Of a stretch of 13,546 nucleotides of DNA, positions 1 to 6,871 are shown in pieces (positions within the stretch are counted from its first letter, which is position 1; every line of letters starts with the position of its first letter). This DNA is from JANNFX01 sp031380225 (lineage in GTDB: Bacteria > Pseudomonadota > Alphaproteobacteria > Rhizobiales > Hyphomicrobiaceae): assembly GCA_031380225.1 (NCBI GenBank), contig JANNFX010000012.1:1-13546 (forward strand). Direction: 5' to 3'. The notes under the pieces were generated by a model. That model saw only the letters and a program-made list of their open reading frames with translations. It made no database searches and was not told the origin of the DNA. The translations under genes and the position numbers were made by a program.

Positions 1-65
1 TGCGTCGTGTCGAGCGATTGCTACCCGACCGCTGAATCACACTGACGAATTTTGGCAGAACTATC

Positions 66-114
66 GCACTCGTTGTTGCATGGAATCCATCCGACTGATG
101 CAACGATCGAGTGC
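66..114. repeat. Imperfect long inverted repeat (hairpin)
   Basis: GCACTCG (66-72) pairs with CGAGTGC (108-114), and GTTGCAT (75-81) pairs with ATGCAAC (98-104). A 2x3 internal loop and a 16-nt apical loop give 14 base pairs in all. No T-run follows on either strand, so it is not an intrinsic terminator. It could be a folded RNA element or a protein-binding palindrome. I do not recognise the family. Confidence 0.5.
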
Positions 115-135
115 TGCAGCTTAGGAGGACTGTAG

Positions 136-173
136 AACAAAAACCCCGCTTCGCCTTGAGAGACAAAGCGGGG
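136..173 (-). terminator. Intrinsic terminator, minus strand
   Basis: CCCCGCTT (144-151) and AAGCGGGG (166-173) form an 8-bp perfect GC-rich stem with a 14-nt loop. Read on the minus strand, the stem is followed directly by TTTTTGTT (143-136), the layout of a Rho-independent terminator. It probably ends transcription arriving from the 887-600 gene group or from an unannotated RNA to its right. Confidence 0.7.
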
Positions 174-599
174 CCTCCAAATTGTGACTAGCCAGAAGCC
201 CTTAAACCACAAAGAAATCCTGATTTGTCAGAGCCAGATGTGGATCAAGTTCGGCGAATTTAACAGCTATGCTCGCCCCGCTCCCATCCTTATCATACGA
301 CAGTGCGCCCGTCGTTGGGTAATTTCCCCGTTTTTAACGGGGTTCGATCGTAGAACTCACGCGCCAGTGGCGCTCCGACGGGACGGGCTGTTCGCCCGGC
401 GTCGCGCTCGCGCCGCTTAGTGCGTTCGAACAATCTGCAGCATTGCGCGCCAATGATTTCAATTGTCCGGCCCGGACACATAGGCTGGGCTGAATTCAAC
501 CTCTCCAAAACTCTGTTTCGTGACACACCAGCTACACGAGTTGCCACACGAGAGACGCGATACGGAGGCTTCACCTCGGGCCGTCCAATCACTGATGGC

Positions 600-887
600 T
601 TAGCCGCCCATCCGTAATTTGTGTTCATCCCATCGCGTCATAAAAGTTTCTATGTCTGCGGTACCCATGTTTTCAAAACTGAAATTCACTTGTTGCATTG
701 GAAGGTCGAGCGAACCCAATTCTTCGATGCCAAGATCTACTAAATTGATCCGGATCCGCTTCTCATCTTGTTCGATAACGATCTGATCGCCATCCATGTG
801 ATGAGACATCGCGCCCGCTGCGTCAGGCAGCTGCCGTAGAAATTCTTCGCGCGTGAGTTGAACTTTGCGGCTGAATTCGTGGCTCAT
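600..887 (-). CDS. Conserved-looking small protein, 95 aa, unknown function
   Basis: I do not recognise a named family. The start is well supported: AGGAG lies seven bases before the ATG. The protein is soluble and acidic, with no signal peptide or membrane segment. An N-terminal amphipathic helix (about residues 10-25, LTREEFLRQLPDAAG) is followed by alternating short beta-like stretches (QIVIEQ, RIRINLVDLG, SLDLPMQQVNFSFEN). The tail is FMTRWDEHKLRMGG. The pattern of two charged strands, a 'LG-L-LP-V-F-F' core and a 'F--R-D---R-GG' tail resembles small uncharacterised proteobacterial proteins, but that is from memory. It lies 38 bases downstream of the DUF2177 gene on the same strand, so it is probably the last gene of that operon. 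No function is proposed. Confidence 0.7.
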   Translation of the reverse strand: MSHEFSRKVQLTREEFLRQLPDAAGAMSHHMDGDQIVIEQDEKRIRINLVDLGIEELGSLDLPMQQVNFSFENMGTADIETFMTRWDEHKLRMGG

Positions 888-925
888 GATGCACTCCTAA
901 GGCTATGGATCGGATGACCCAACCA

Positions 926-1354
926 CTAAAACTGTTTGGCGATGGCAACGGCCGTCATAGCCGTCAGACCAGACACCAAAGCTCCCCACGCCATGTCGAC
1001 CATTGCTAATTTCAAAGGAAAGTCTTTGATGACTGTCAAGTTGGTCAAGTCATAGGTCGCGTAGGCGACCAATCCAAAAGCCAAGCCCCAAATGAAGGCG
1101 CTGCCGCCCACCTCCGAAGTCAAGGCTGGCTTGGCAACAAAGGCCACCAAACCCAAAACGTATATGAGGTAGAAGGCAACGCCTGCTGCCCAGTTTGGCG
1201 AAGTTGCCATCAGCGGCCCGAGTTCAGACCGGTAAAAGTCTTTCGCAATCACACCCAGCCAGAGCAAGTCAATGGCTACAAAAATTCCCAGCGCTAAGAG
1301 ATAAAGAAACATTCCCAATGCTTTCGAATGAGTGATACCGGCAAAGTAAGCCAC
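926..1354 (-). CDS. DUF2177 family membrane protein, 142 aa
   Basis: A small polytopic inner-membrane protein with about four hydrophobic helices (roughly residues 13-34, 55-75, 84-102 and 117-138). The DUF2177 hallmarks are present: an N-terminal 'AIDLLWLGVIAKDFYRSELG' segment (27-46), the central YDLTNL (101-106), and 'P-LKLAMVDMAWG' (113-124). Family length is about 130-140 residues, so it is complete. The biochemical role of DUF2177 is unknown. The assigned start is GTG, whose first base is the last base of the upstream gene's TAG stop, which suggests translational coupling. An internal ATG at residue 15 (position 1312) is an alternative start but would shorten the stretch ahead of the first helix. 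It is co-directional with the stress protein upstream and the 95-aa protein downstream. Confidence 0.88.
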   Translation of the reverse strand: MAYFAGITHSKALGMFLYLLALGIFVAIDLLWLGVIAKDFYRSELGPLMATSPNWAAGVAFYLIYVLGLVAFVAKPALTSEVGGSAFIWGLAFGLVAYATYDLTNLTVIKDFPLKLAMVDMAWGALVSGLTAMTAVAIAKQF

Positions 1355-1851
1355 TACTCGCCAAGAGTGACTTTGGCATTGATTTCAGGGTCAACCGCGG
1401 GTTGGCGGCCCTGCAGATAAGCCTTGAGGCCTTCAAACATATATTTCAGACCCTCAGCGCCACTGTTGTCCCAATATTCTGCAGTGCTTGGATCAAAGCG
1501 GATCAGAATAAGATCTGGGTCTTCCTTGCCGCCTGGAAACCACACGCGCCAGGATTCTGACCAAAGCCTTTCAATCAGGGCGCGGTCATTGACGATGGTC
1601 GCTTTGCCGCTCAGCGACGCGTATTCTGACGCGCTTTGAAATGTAACAAGAGCAGCCGGGTTCGCTGCGATCGCTTTGACTTTGGGTGAGCCCCGCTGCG
1701 CTGAAAAGTACATTGCAACATCCGGCTTGAGCTCTGCAATCGACATTGGCCGGGCATTTTGAAACCCATCGGCGTCAGTCGTTATCAACATAGCTGTCGA
1801 AAAATCTTTGAGCATTTCGTAGAGATGCTCTTCTGCATTTATAGATGTCAT
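1354..1851 (-). CDS. Pyridoxamine 5'-phosphate oxidase-like protein (general stress protein 26 type), 165 aa
   Basis: This belongs to the FMN-binding split-barrel superfamily, in the branch called general stress protein 26. Visible signatures are 'AMLITTDADGFQNARPMSI' (20-38, strand pair around the flavin site), 'MYFSAQRGSPKVKAIAANPAALVTF' (47-71), 'SLSGKATIVNDRALIERLWSESWRVWFPGG' (79-108), and 'DPDLILIRFDPSTAEYWD' (111-128). The W-FPGG-DPDL stretch is characteristic of this stress-protein branch rather than of true PdxH. The substrate is not known. Family members bind flavin, and some reduce or bind other cofactors. It is cytoplasmic, with no signal peptide. The ATG start is preceded by only a weak purine stretch (GGGTAGAG). 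It overlaps the DUF2177 gene by one base (TAGTG), so the two are probably co-translated. Confidence 0.87.
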   Translation of the reverse strand: MTSINAEEHLYEMLKDFSTAMLITTDADGFQNARPMSIAELKPDVAMYFSAQRGSPKVKAIAANPAALVTFQSASEYASLSGKATIVNDRALIERLWSESWRVWFPGGKEDPDLILIRFDPSTAEYWDNSGAEGLKYMFEGLKAYLQGRQPAVDPEINAKVTLGE

Positions 1852-1920
1852 GGCTCTACCCGGTCGAATGATTGAACAAAACGTCAGTGGTCAATAAATT
1901 TAGAGTTGTTGCGATTCCGG

Positions 1921-2169
1921 CTACCTTTGACTTTCACCTTGACCGAAGAGGGCGCGCGACGCCGCATCGCGATTGGACCGTTTCCTGAGAAACATTGCGA
2001 ACGACACAATTGCGATGATCAACACGCCACCGAGCGTGAAGAACATCAACCCTAGAATTGCGGTGTCAGTGGAAACGCCCTGACCTGGGACGGCCGGAGT
2101 GGTTTGAGCCAAGCCTGGGCTACTGGCAAAAATTAAAGCTAGACCGAGTGCGCGCTGCTTCAATTTCAT
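1921..2169 (-). CDS. Small protein with signal peptide and one transmembrane helix, 82 aa
   Basis: I do not recognise a family. Residues 1-21 look like a cleavable signal peptide (MKLKQR, hydrophobic core, ASSPGLAQ with cleavage after Ala21). A short Pro/Thr-rich linker (23-37) and a strong membrane helix (about 38-60) follow. Then comes LRKR and a 20-residue hydrophilic cytoplasmic tail. The predicted topology is N-terminus outside and C-terminus inside. The start is the first ATG, with an AGGCGG stretch about nine bases upstream as a weak ribosome-binding site. It lies 69 bases before the stress-protein gene and may share its transcript. The clear signal-peptide/TM layout supports a real gene despite the lack of a match. 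Confidence 0.6.
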   Translation of the reverse strand: MKLKQRALGLALIFASSPGLAQTTPAVPGQGVSTDTAILGLMFFTLGGVLIIAIVSFAMFLRKRSNRDAASRALFGQGESQR

Positions 2170-2322
2170 GTGTTATGGCCGCCTGTTGAATTGATCGCGT
2201 CCGCGCACGGAGCGGTGGATTGCGTTGACACGGTCAGAACTTTTGGCGGTCTAAAAAGTTCCGCGGGCACTCGTCATCGCGTTCACTCTGGTCGACTTCG
2301 ACGATGCGATTGAGGACCGGTG

Positions 2323-2583
2323 TCAGCCCGGCTGACTACCCTCGACCAGCTCTCGCTTCTGCTCGCGCGTTAACCGCTTGATGCGGATTTCCTCTTTGAG
2401 AGCGGCCGAGCGAGACGGTAATTTTGCCTCATAAACCAAGCGCACCGGGCGGCGTGCGGCCGTGTAACGAGCGCCTAGAGGTCTCTGACCGTTGTGCTGG
2501 GCGAGGCGGCGTGCGACATCGACCGCGATGCCGGTGTAATACGTGCCATCGGCACACACGACGATGTAGATCGAGAATTCCAT
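2323..2583 (-). CDS. GIY-YIG nuclease superfamily protein (UPF0213/YhbQ-like), 86 aa
   Basis: A single-domain GIY-YIG protein. Visible signatures are YIVVCADGTYYTGIA (6-20, the GIY...YIG equivalents), the following 'DVARRLAQHN' helix (22-31) with the catalytic-type Arg25, and 'RSAALKEEIRIKRLTREQK' (58-76) with the conserved Glu expected to bind metal. The usual family length is 80-100 residues, so this stand-alone form is complete. Stand-alone members are implicated in DNA processing, but the exact role is unclear. I chose the ATG at 2583 because MEFSIYIV aligns with the normal family N-terminus. An upstream in-frame ATG at 2649 would add 22 residues not typical of the family and run into the divergent FAD-enzyme gene. 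It is divergently transcribed from that gene with about 80 bases between starts. Confidence 0.85.
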   Translation of the reverse strand: MEFSIYIVVCADGTYYTGIAVDVARRLAQHNGQRPLGARYTAARRPVRLVYEAKLPSRSAALKEEIRIKRLTREQKRELVEGSQPG

Positions 2584-2663
2584 AAGCCGCCCGGCTACAT
2601 GATTGCCGGCGATGGCACAAGCGCCGCGCAACAGCGCTGCCATTGACAAGGACCGACGTGACG

Positions 2664-4280
2664 ATGTTGCGCCTGACCGAAGTGAAACTGCCGCTTGATC
2701 ATGCCGAAGGCGACCTTCGCCGGGCTGCTTTGGCGCGCCTTGGCGTAACCGATCAAGAATTAACTGATCTCATCATCTTTCGCCGCGCCGTCGATGCCCG
2801 CAAGAGGTCGGCGATCAGCCTCATTTATACACTCGATGTGGACGTCGCGAATGAAGCCCAAGTTCTTCAGCGGCTGACATTGGATCGCCATACCGGCATG
2901 ACGCCGGATACGTCCTACAAATTTGTTGCGACAGCGCCGGCAAAATTGACCGAACGGCCGCTGGTCATCGGGACTGGTCCGTGCGGGCTACTCGCCGGAT
3001 TGATCCTCGCTCAGATGGGCTTCCGGCCGATCATTCTCGAACGCGGAAAAATTGTGCGCGAACGCACCAAGGACACTTGGGGCTTCTGGCGCCACGCGGT
3101 CTTGAATCCCGAGTCGAATGTGCAGTACGGCGAAGGTGGTGCGGGCACGTTCTCTGACGGCAAACTCTATAGCCAGATCAAAGATCCAAATCACCTCGGA
3201 CGGAAAGTTTTGAGTGAATTCGTCAAGGCCGGCGCGCCTGACGAGATCCTGTATGCTGCCAAGCCGCACATTGGTACGTTCCGGCTGGTGACAATTGTTG
3301 AAAGCATTCGTGCTCAAATCGAAGCGCTCGGCGGCGAGTACCGGTTCGGATCGAAGGTCACCGGCCTCAATGTCGAAACAGCAGATGACGGCACGCGGCA
3401 GGTGTGCGGCGTCACGCTTGAAGATGGCACACATCTCGAAGCCCGCCACGTCGTACTCGCCATCGGCCATAGTTCGCGTGACACGTTTGAAATGTTGCAT
3501 GCACGTGGCGTTTACATCGAAGCCAAGCCGTTCTCGATTGGCGTTCGCATCGAACATCCGCAATCACTCATTGACGCCTGCCGCTACGGAAACAATGCGC
3601 AACACCCAATTCTGGGCGCTGCCGACTATAAACTCGTGCATCACTGTAAGAACGGCCGCGATGTCTATAGCTTCTGCATGTGCCCGGGCGGCACGGTCGT
3701 TGCCGCAGCGTCGGAACCGGGCCGGCTTGTCACCAACGGTATGAGCCAATACTCGCGCGCCGAGCGTAACGCAAATGCCGGCATCGTGGTTGGCATTACA
3801 CCTGAGGTCGATTATCCCGGACACCCGCTGGCGGGCATTGCGTTTCAGCGGCACTGGGAAGAAAAGGCGTTCGTTGCTGGCGGATCGGGCTATCTGGCGC
3901 CAGCACAGAGGGTCGGTGACTTTATAGCGAAGCGTCCATCTAAAGAACTTGGCAGCGTGGTGCCATCCTATAGGCCCGGCGTGAAACCTTCCGATCTCAC
4001 GTCATGCCTGCCTGATTTTGCCATCGAAGCGATCCGAGAAGCATTGCCCATGTTCGACCGCCAAATCAAAGGCTTTGCGTTGGCAGATGCGGTGATGACG
4101 GGCGTAGAAACGCGGACCTCGTCACCGATCCGCATCGCACGCGATGCATCGTTTCAAAGCCGCAATACACGCGGGCTCTATCCTGCTGGCGAGGGCGCTG
4201 GCTATGCAGGCGGAATTCTATCAGCAGCAATCGATGGGATCCGCGTGGCCGAAGCCGTGGCGAAGGCCATCGTGGGTTGA
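2664..4280 (+). CDS. FAD-dependent dehydrogenase (COG2509-like NAD(P)/FAD-dependent oxidoreductase), 538 aa
   Basis: A large cytoplasmic flavoprotein. Residues 1-95 form the N-terminal alpha/beta domain typical of COG2509 ('LRRAALARLGVTDQEL...FRRAVDARKRS'). It is followed by a Rossmann FAD-binding motif, VIGTGPCGLLAGLILAQMG (about 101-119), with ILERG closing the dinucleotide fold. 'NVQYGEGGAGTFSDGKL' (about 152-168) is the second strong family signature, and VVLAIGHSSRD is the ATG-like dinucleotide motif. The C-terminal 'LYPAGEGAGYAGGILSAAIDGIRVAEAV' (from about 505) is the FAD-pyrophosphate motif. Length matches the family (about 520-550). The substrate is unknown. Start choice: ATG 2664, 11 bases after AAGGA. 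GTG 2658 is in frame and closer to the RBS, and the longer TTG at 2643 seems unlikely. It is divergent from the GIY-YIG gene and looks monocistronic, as 174 bases separate it from the RTX gene. Confidence 0.9.
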   Translation: MLRLTEVKLPLDHAEGDLRRAALARLGVTDQELTDLIIFRRAVDARKRSAISLIYTLDVDVANEAQVLQRLTLDRHTGMTPDTSYKFVATAPAKLTERPLVIGTGPCGLLAGLILAQMGFRPIILERGKIVRERTKDTWGFWRHAVLNPESNVQYGEGGAGTFSDGKLYSQIKDPNHLGRKVLSEFVKAGAPDEILYAAKPHIGTFRLVTIVESIRAQIEALGGEYRFGSKVTGLNVETADDGTRQVCGVTLEDGTHLEARHVVLAIGHSSRDTFEMLHARGVYIEAKPFSIGVRIEHPQSLIDACRYGNNAQHPILGAADYKLVHHCKNGRDVYSFCMCPGGTVVAAASEPGRLVTNGMSQYSRAERNANAGIVVGITPEVDYPGHPLAGIAFQRHWEEKAFVAGGSGYLAPAQRVGDFIAKRPSKELGSVVPSYRPGVKPSDLTSCLPDFAIEAIREALPMFDRQIKGFALADAVMTGVETRTSSPIRIARDASFQSRNTRGLYPAGEGAGYAGGILSAAIDGIRVAEAVAKAIVG

Positions 4281-4454
4281 GGCTATCCTTAACGCGCTGA
4301 TGCGGCGCGTCAGTCTGTTTCGAATTAACTTTGCGCACTGAAAACGCGATGCCGCTATTGTCCTGTTTCACTAGGAACTGCAGCCTCCTGCCTGCTGCGA
4401 TAAATGTTGGTCCAAGGGAAATCGTTCCCTATCAACTTTTGCAGGACATAGACC

Positions 4455-5627
4455 ATGGCATATCTCAATGACCTCAAGTTCGTTAACGGCGTATGGGTCG
4501 ACCAATATACAAATGATACGATCTATGGCACCGCCGAAAACGATACCGTCAACCTTTATGGCGGCAACGACTTCTTCAATGATATCGATGGCGGCGACGA
4601 CTACGTTTTTGACGTCAGTTCGCGCACTGGCGCTTGGTCGGGCCAAGATGTGATCTCGACCGGCATTGGCAATGATACGGTCGTTTCAAGTCTCGATTCA
4701 CCAAACTCGATCTACCAATATGGCGGCCAAGGCTATTACGGCGGACTTGGTATCGACACACTGAATTTCATCCCCAACCAGACCGGTGTTTACGTCAACC
4801 TCGACACGGCAATTGCGCAAAACAATATCACTGGCGAAACGACTCAGATTATTGGTTTCGAGAACGTGACTGGTTCGGCATACAATGATTACATCTATGG
4901 CGATTACCGGGCCAACGTCCTCAGCGGCTACAACGGCGGAGACACCATCAACGGCGGAGGTGGCGGCGATCGCATCGACGGCGGCAGAGGCGACGATCAA
5001 GTCTTAGGCGGCGACGGGAGTGACACCGTCCAAGGCGGCTTCGATAATGATCTTGTATCGGGTGACGCCGGCAATGATTTCGTCGATGGCGGATCCGGCA
5101 ATGACAAAGTTTACGGCGGCGCCGGCAAGGACACGATGTTTGGCAGCGACGGCGAAGACTTCATGAACGGCCAGACCGGCAACGACATTATCAATGGCGG
5201 CAACGGCAACGATTTGATGTTCGGCGGCGCCGGCAATGATTATATGACGGGCGGACTTGGCAACGATCTGCTCGACGGCAGCACCGGCAAGGACTTTATG
5301 ATCGGTGGCGGCGGAGCAGACACCTTCGTCTTCCGCGCATTGACTGAAAGCCAAACCTTAAATCCGGACACGATTTACGACTTCGTTCACGGCGTTGACA
5401 AAATCGATGTGTTTTTCATCAACGCCAAGGCGGCAAGTTCAGGAGACCAGAAGTTCAACTACATCGGCGATCACAGCTTCTCGAATGCCGGTCAGATCAA
5501 GTCGCACTTCGATGCCGCTCAAAATATTACGATTGTCAGCTTCAACACTGACAATGACAGCGCCGCCGAAATGACGATCAACTTGACCGGGCACATCACA
5601 CTGTCGTCGAATGACTTCGTGCTGTAA
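4455..5627 (+). CDS. RTX (hemolysin-type Ca2+-binding repeat) protein without catalytic domain, 390 aa
   Basis: Expected to be a type I-secreted extracellular protein. The core (about residues 158-290) is an almost unbroken run of some 14-15 nonapeptides of the GGxGxDxUx type, such as GGSGNDKVY, GGAGKDTMF, GGNGNDLMF, GGAGNDYMT and GGLGNDLLD. These would fold as a Ca2+-binding parallel beta-roll. A degenerate set (20-50) opens the protein. The C-terminal 100 residues (ADTFVFRALTES..., DTIYDFVHGVDKIDVFFINA, ending DFVL) match the serralysin-type C-terminal domain carrying the secretion signal. There is no HExxH metalloprotease motif, no other enzymatic domain, no Sec signal peptide and no cysteine. 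AGGA lies eight bases before the ATG. A strong terminator follows. No ABC transporter or TolC-like gene is present nearby, so its exporter must lie elsewhere. The role (surface layer, adhesin, Ca2+ matrix) is not determinable. Confidence 0.92.
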   Translation: MAYLNDLKFVNGVWVDQYTNDTIYGTAENDTVNLYGGNDFFNDIDGGDDYVFDVSSRTGAWSGQDVISTGIGNDTVVSSLDSPNSIYQYGGQGYYGGLGIDTLNFIPNQTGVYVNLDTAIAQNNITGETTQIIGFENVTGSAYNDYIYGDYRANVLSGYNGGDTINGGGGGDRIDGGRGDDQVLGGDGSDTVQGGFDNDLVSGDAGNDFVDGGSGNDKVYGGAGKDTMFGSDGEDFMNGQTGNDIINGGNGNDLMFGGAGNDYMTGGLGNDLLDGSTGKDFMIGGGGADTFVFRALTESQTLNPDTIYDFVHGVDKIDVFFINAKAASSGDQKFNYIGDHSFSNAGQIKSHFDAAQNITIVSFNTDNDSAAEMTINLTGHITLSSNDFVL

Positions 5628-5645
5628 CACCGGCCGCAATAAAAT

Positions 5646-5682
5646 AGTGGCCGAAGCTGCAAAGCTTCGGCCACTTTGTTTT
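5646..5682. terminator. Bidirectional intrinsic terminator between RTX gene and gcrA
   Basis: AGTGGCCGAAGCT (5646-5658) and its exact complement (5663-5675) form a perfect 13-bp stem capped by a GCAA (GNRA) tetraloop. On the plus strand TTGTTTT follows (5676-5682). On the minus strand TATTTTATT follows. It lies between two convergent genes and probably serves both: it is 19 bases after the RTX stop and 35 bases from the gcrA stop. Confidence 0.9.
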
Positions 5683-5709
5683 GGCGCATTCGCGAACGTC
5701 AAATTGTAT

Positions 5710-6279
5710 TTAAGCCCGCGTCTTCGACGTCTCATCGGTGACCAGAGGCATTGACGGCTCGACGATCTCCATTTGACGGCGCTTTGGCTGCGGCGGCTGG
5801 AAGGCGCGGCGAGCATGGAATTCGCAGTACGGCAATCCGTTGACCTTGCCCTTACCGCAGAAATGGAAGTCAGCCAGTTGCGGATCGCCGATCGGCCAGC
5901 GGCAGCTGGTGTCCATCAGCGTCTGGATGGTCTTGCGCTCATTCAGCGGAATGATCAGTTCTTCGACGGCCGGCACAAATGGCTCGGCATCTGGCGAATA
6001 GAGCTGGCGCACGGCTGGGTTTCCAGACTGACCGAAGCGGTTGCCAGGTTTATTCATGCGTTGTTTGGCCTGGGCTTGGGCCATGGCGCGGGCACGAGGC
6101 CGGTGGCTCTTTAATCGCGAGGTCGTGGCGCGGCCAGCGAGACCTAAGCGATGCACTTTGCCAATCACCGCATTGCGCGTGACATCACCGAGGCGGCCGG
6201 CGATCTGGCTGGCGCTAAGGCCTTCACCCCAAAGCTTTTTCAATAGATCGACGCGGTCGTCATTCCAGCCGATAGTCAT
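5710..6279 (-). CDS. gcrA: GcrA cell cycle regulator, 189 aa
   Basis: GcrA is an alphaproteobacterial transcription factor. In Caulobacter it binds sigma70 RNA polymerase and acts at promoters carrying CcrM-methylated GANTC sites, during the early cell cycle. Visible here: N-terminal MTIGWNDDRVDLLKKLWGEG and the helix-turn-helix with DVTRNAVIGKVHRLGL (32-47). A basic low-complexity linker follows (50-85). The conserved C-terminal domain has SCRWPIGDP (125-133), FHFCG (138-142) and YCEFH (151-155), with three Cys and a His that could bind a metal. Length fits the family (about 170-190). The start at 6279 is supported by GGGAG six bases upstream and by the family N-terminus; the frame stays open 59 codons further but that extension is not GcrA-like. 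It is divergent from argD-argF-hslO, an arrangement I recall as conserved in this class. Confidence 0.95.
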   Translation of the reverse strand: MTIGWNDDRVDLLKKLWGEGLSASQIAGRLGDVTRNAVIGKVHRLGLAGRATTSRLKSHRPRARAMAQAQAKQRMNKPGNRFGQSGNPAVRQLYSPDAEPFVPAVEELIIPLNERKTIQTLMDTSCRWPIGDPQLADFHFCGKGKVNGLPYCEFHARRAFQPPQPKRRQMEIVEPSMPLVTDETSKTRA

Positions 6280-6360
6280 GCGCAGCTCCCAAAGCAAAAC
6301 TTGTTGACCGCGCAGCCGGATGGGCGCGCAGGTACGGAATGGGAAGAACGGCTGAGGGAG

Positions 6361-6382
6361 GCGGCAGCAACGCGGCAGCAAC
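6361..6382 (+). repeat. 11-bp perfect tandem duplication in the gcrA upstream region
   Basis: GCGGCAGCAAC occurs twice in direct succession (6361-6371 and 6372-6382), 82-103 bases upstream of the gcrA start codon. It may be a slippage product with no function, or a pair of binding half-sites in the gcrA leader or promoter. Confidence 0.7.
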
Positions 6383-6681
6383 AATGCTACGCGAAACCCC
6401 GAAACCCAGGTTCGACCCAAGACAAAACTCAACTGAAGATGGCGCGAACTCCGCACCGGGCGTGCATCAACAACGTTGCGCTACTTGCGCAAGCCACACC
6501 GCACTACGTGCACGAACAACAAGGGTCGCCTAACGGGGCACCCAGCACGCACTGACTCACGGAAAAACAAATACCCCATACTGCGGGGGTCGCGTAACAC
6601 CGCGACATCTCGTGGTCAGACGCCAGGAAACTACAACAACTTGAATTGGTGCCACAAGGCTAGACCGGCCACAGTGGGGCC

Positions 6682-6721
6682 TTGACAGAATCGACGTTGC
6701 TCGAACGCAACAACACGATTC
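6682..6721 (+). promoter_or_regulatory. TTGACA box abutting GANTC inverted repeat
   Basis: A perfect sigma70 -35 hexamer TTGACA (6682-6687) runs straight into GAATCG (6688-6693). That GAATCG is the left arm of an inverted repeat: GAATCG-ac-GTTGC (6688-6700), a 6-nt loop, then GCAAC-aaca-CGATTC (6707-6721). Both ends therefore carry a GANTC CcrM site. No good -10 hexamer is visible 16-18 bases downstream, so promoter activity is uncertain. The symmetric methylation sites suggest control by methylation and/or GcrA. Confidence 0.4.
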
Positions 6722-6829
6722 GTCTGGCCGCGTGATAAGGCCAGTGCAATGGCGAACGATGAGTCTTGTCCCCGCTTTTCACCGGACCGGCCGTGCGGCG
6801 AAACTGTCAGGACTGTGTCTGCCCTTTTG

Positions 6830-6860
6830 TTGACATGAATCGGCAAAACAGCGTAATTAT
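6830..6860 (+). promoter_or_regulatory. Candidate GcrA/CcrM-type sigma70 promoter for argD-argF-hslO
   Basis: TTGACA (6830-6835) matches the -35 consensus exactly. A GAATC methylation site (6837-6841) sits in the spacer, followed by an AT-rich -10 candidate within GTAATTAT (6853-6860; AATTAT at 19-bp spacing or GTAATT at 17). GANTC between -35 and -10 is the arrangement known for GcrA-activated promoters in Caulobacter. Transcription would begin about 50-55 bases upstream of argD ATG 6922, right at the downstream hairpin. Confidence 0.5.
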
Positions 6861-6871
6861 TGGCTTTCCAG

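Larger units (their letters stand above)
1..599. other. Left-end intergenic region without a convincing gene
   Basis: About 600 bases with no open reading frame I can support. The frames that stay open on either strand have no ribosome-binding site and read as low-complexity Arg-rich or mixed sequence. What it does hold: an imperfect long hairpin (66-114), a minus-strand intrinsic terminator (144-173), a perfect 7-bp stem with 3-nt loop (CCCCGTT/AACGGGG, 326-342) without a T-run on either side, and a GC-rich palindrome GCGCCA-G-TGGCGC (361-373). The minus-strand terminator would end transcripts coming from the 887-600 gene or from an unrecognised RNA between about 174 and 599. Confidence 0.5.

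Noticed and set aside
341..350. GGTTCGATCG resembling a tRNA T-loop
   Set aside because: The flanks do not form a T-stem, and no D-arm, anticodon arm or acceptor stem can be built around it.
184..617. Two plus-strand open frames (78 and 65 aa)
   Set aside because: No ribosome-binding site, no recognisable motif, composition typical of non-coding DNA, and they span hairpins and palindromes.
293..628. Open frame of 111 aa on the minus strand at the left end
   Set aside because: It overlaps the start-supported 95-aa gene's end, has no ribosome-binding site, and its Arg-rich composition resembles random GC-rich reading.
5064..5300. Repeated 27-bp units as a CRISPR-like or satellite repeat
   Set aside because: They are the coding repeats of the RTX nonapeptides, with no spacers and an intact reading frame.
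5004..5354. Antisense Ala/Val-rich frame opposite the RTX repeats
   Set aside because: It is the regular shadow of the Gly/Asp nonapeptide repeat read backwards, with no independent start signals.
6301..6555. Plus-strand 84-aa frame in the gcrA upstream region
   Set aside because: No Shine-Dalgarno, it runs through hairpins and a tandem duplication, and it has no family-like sequence.
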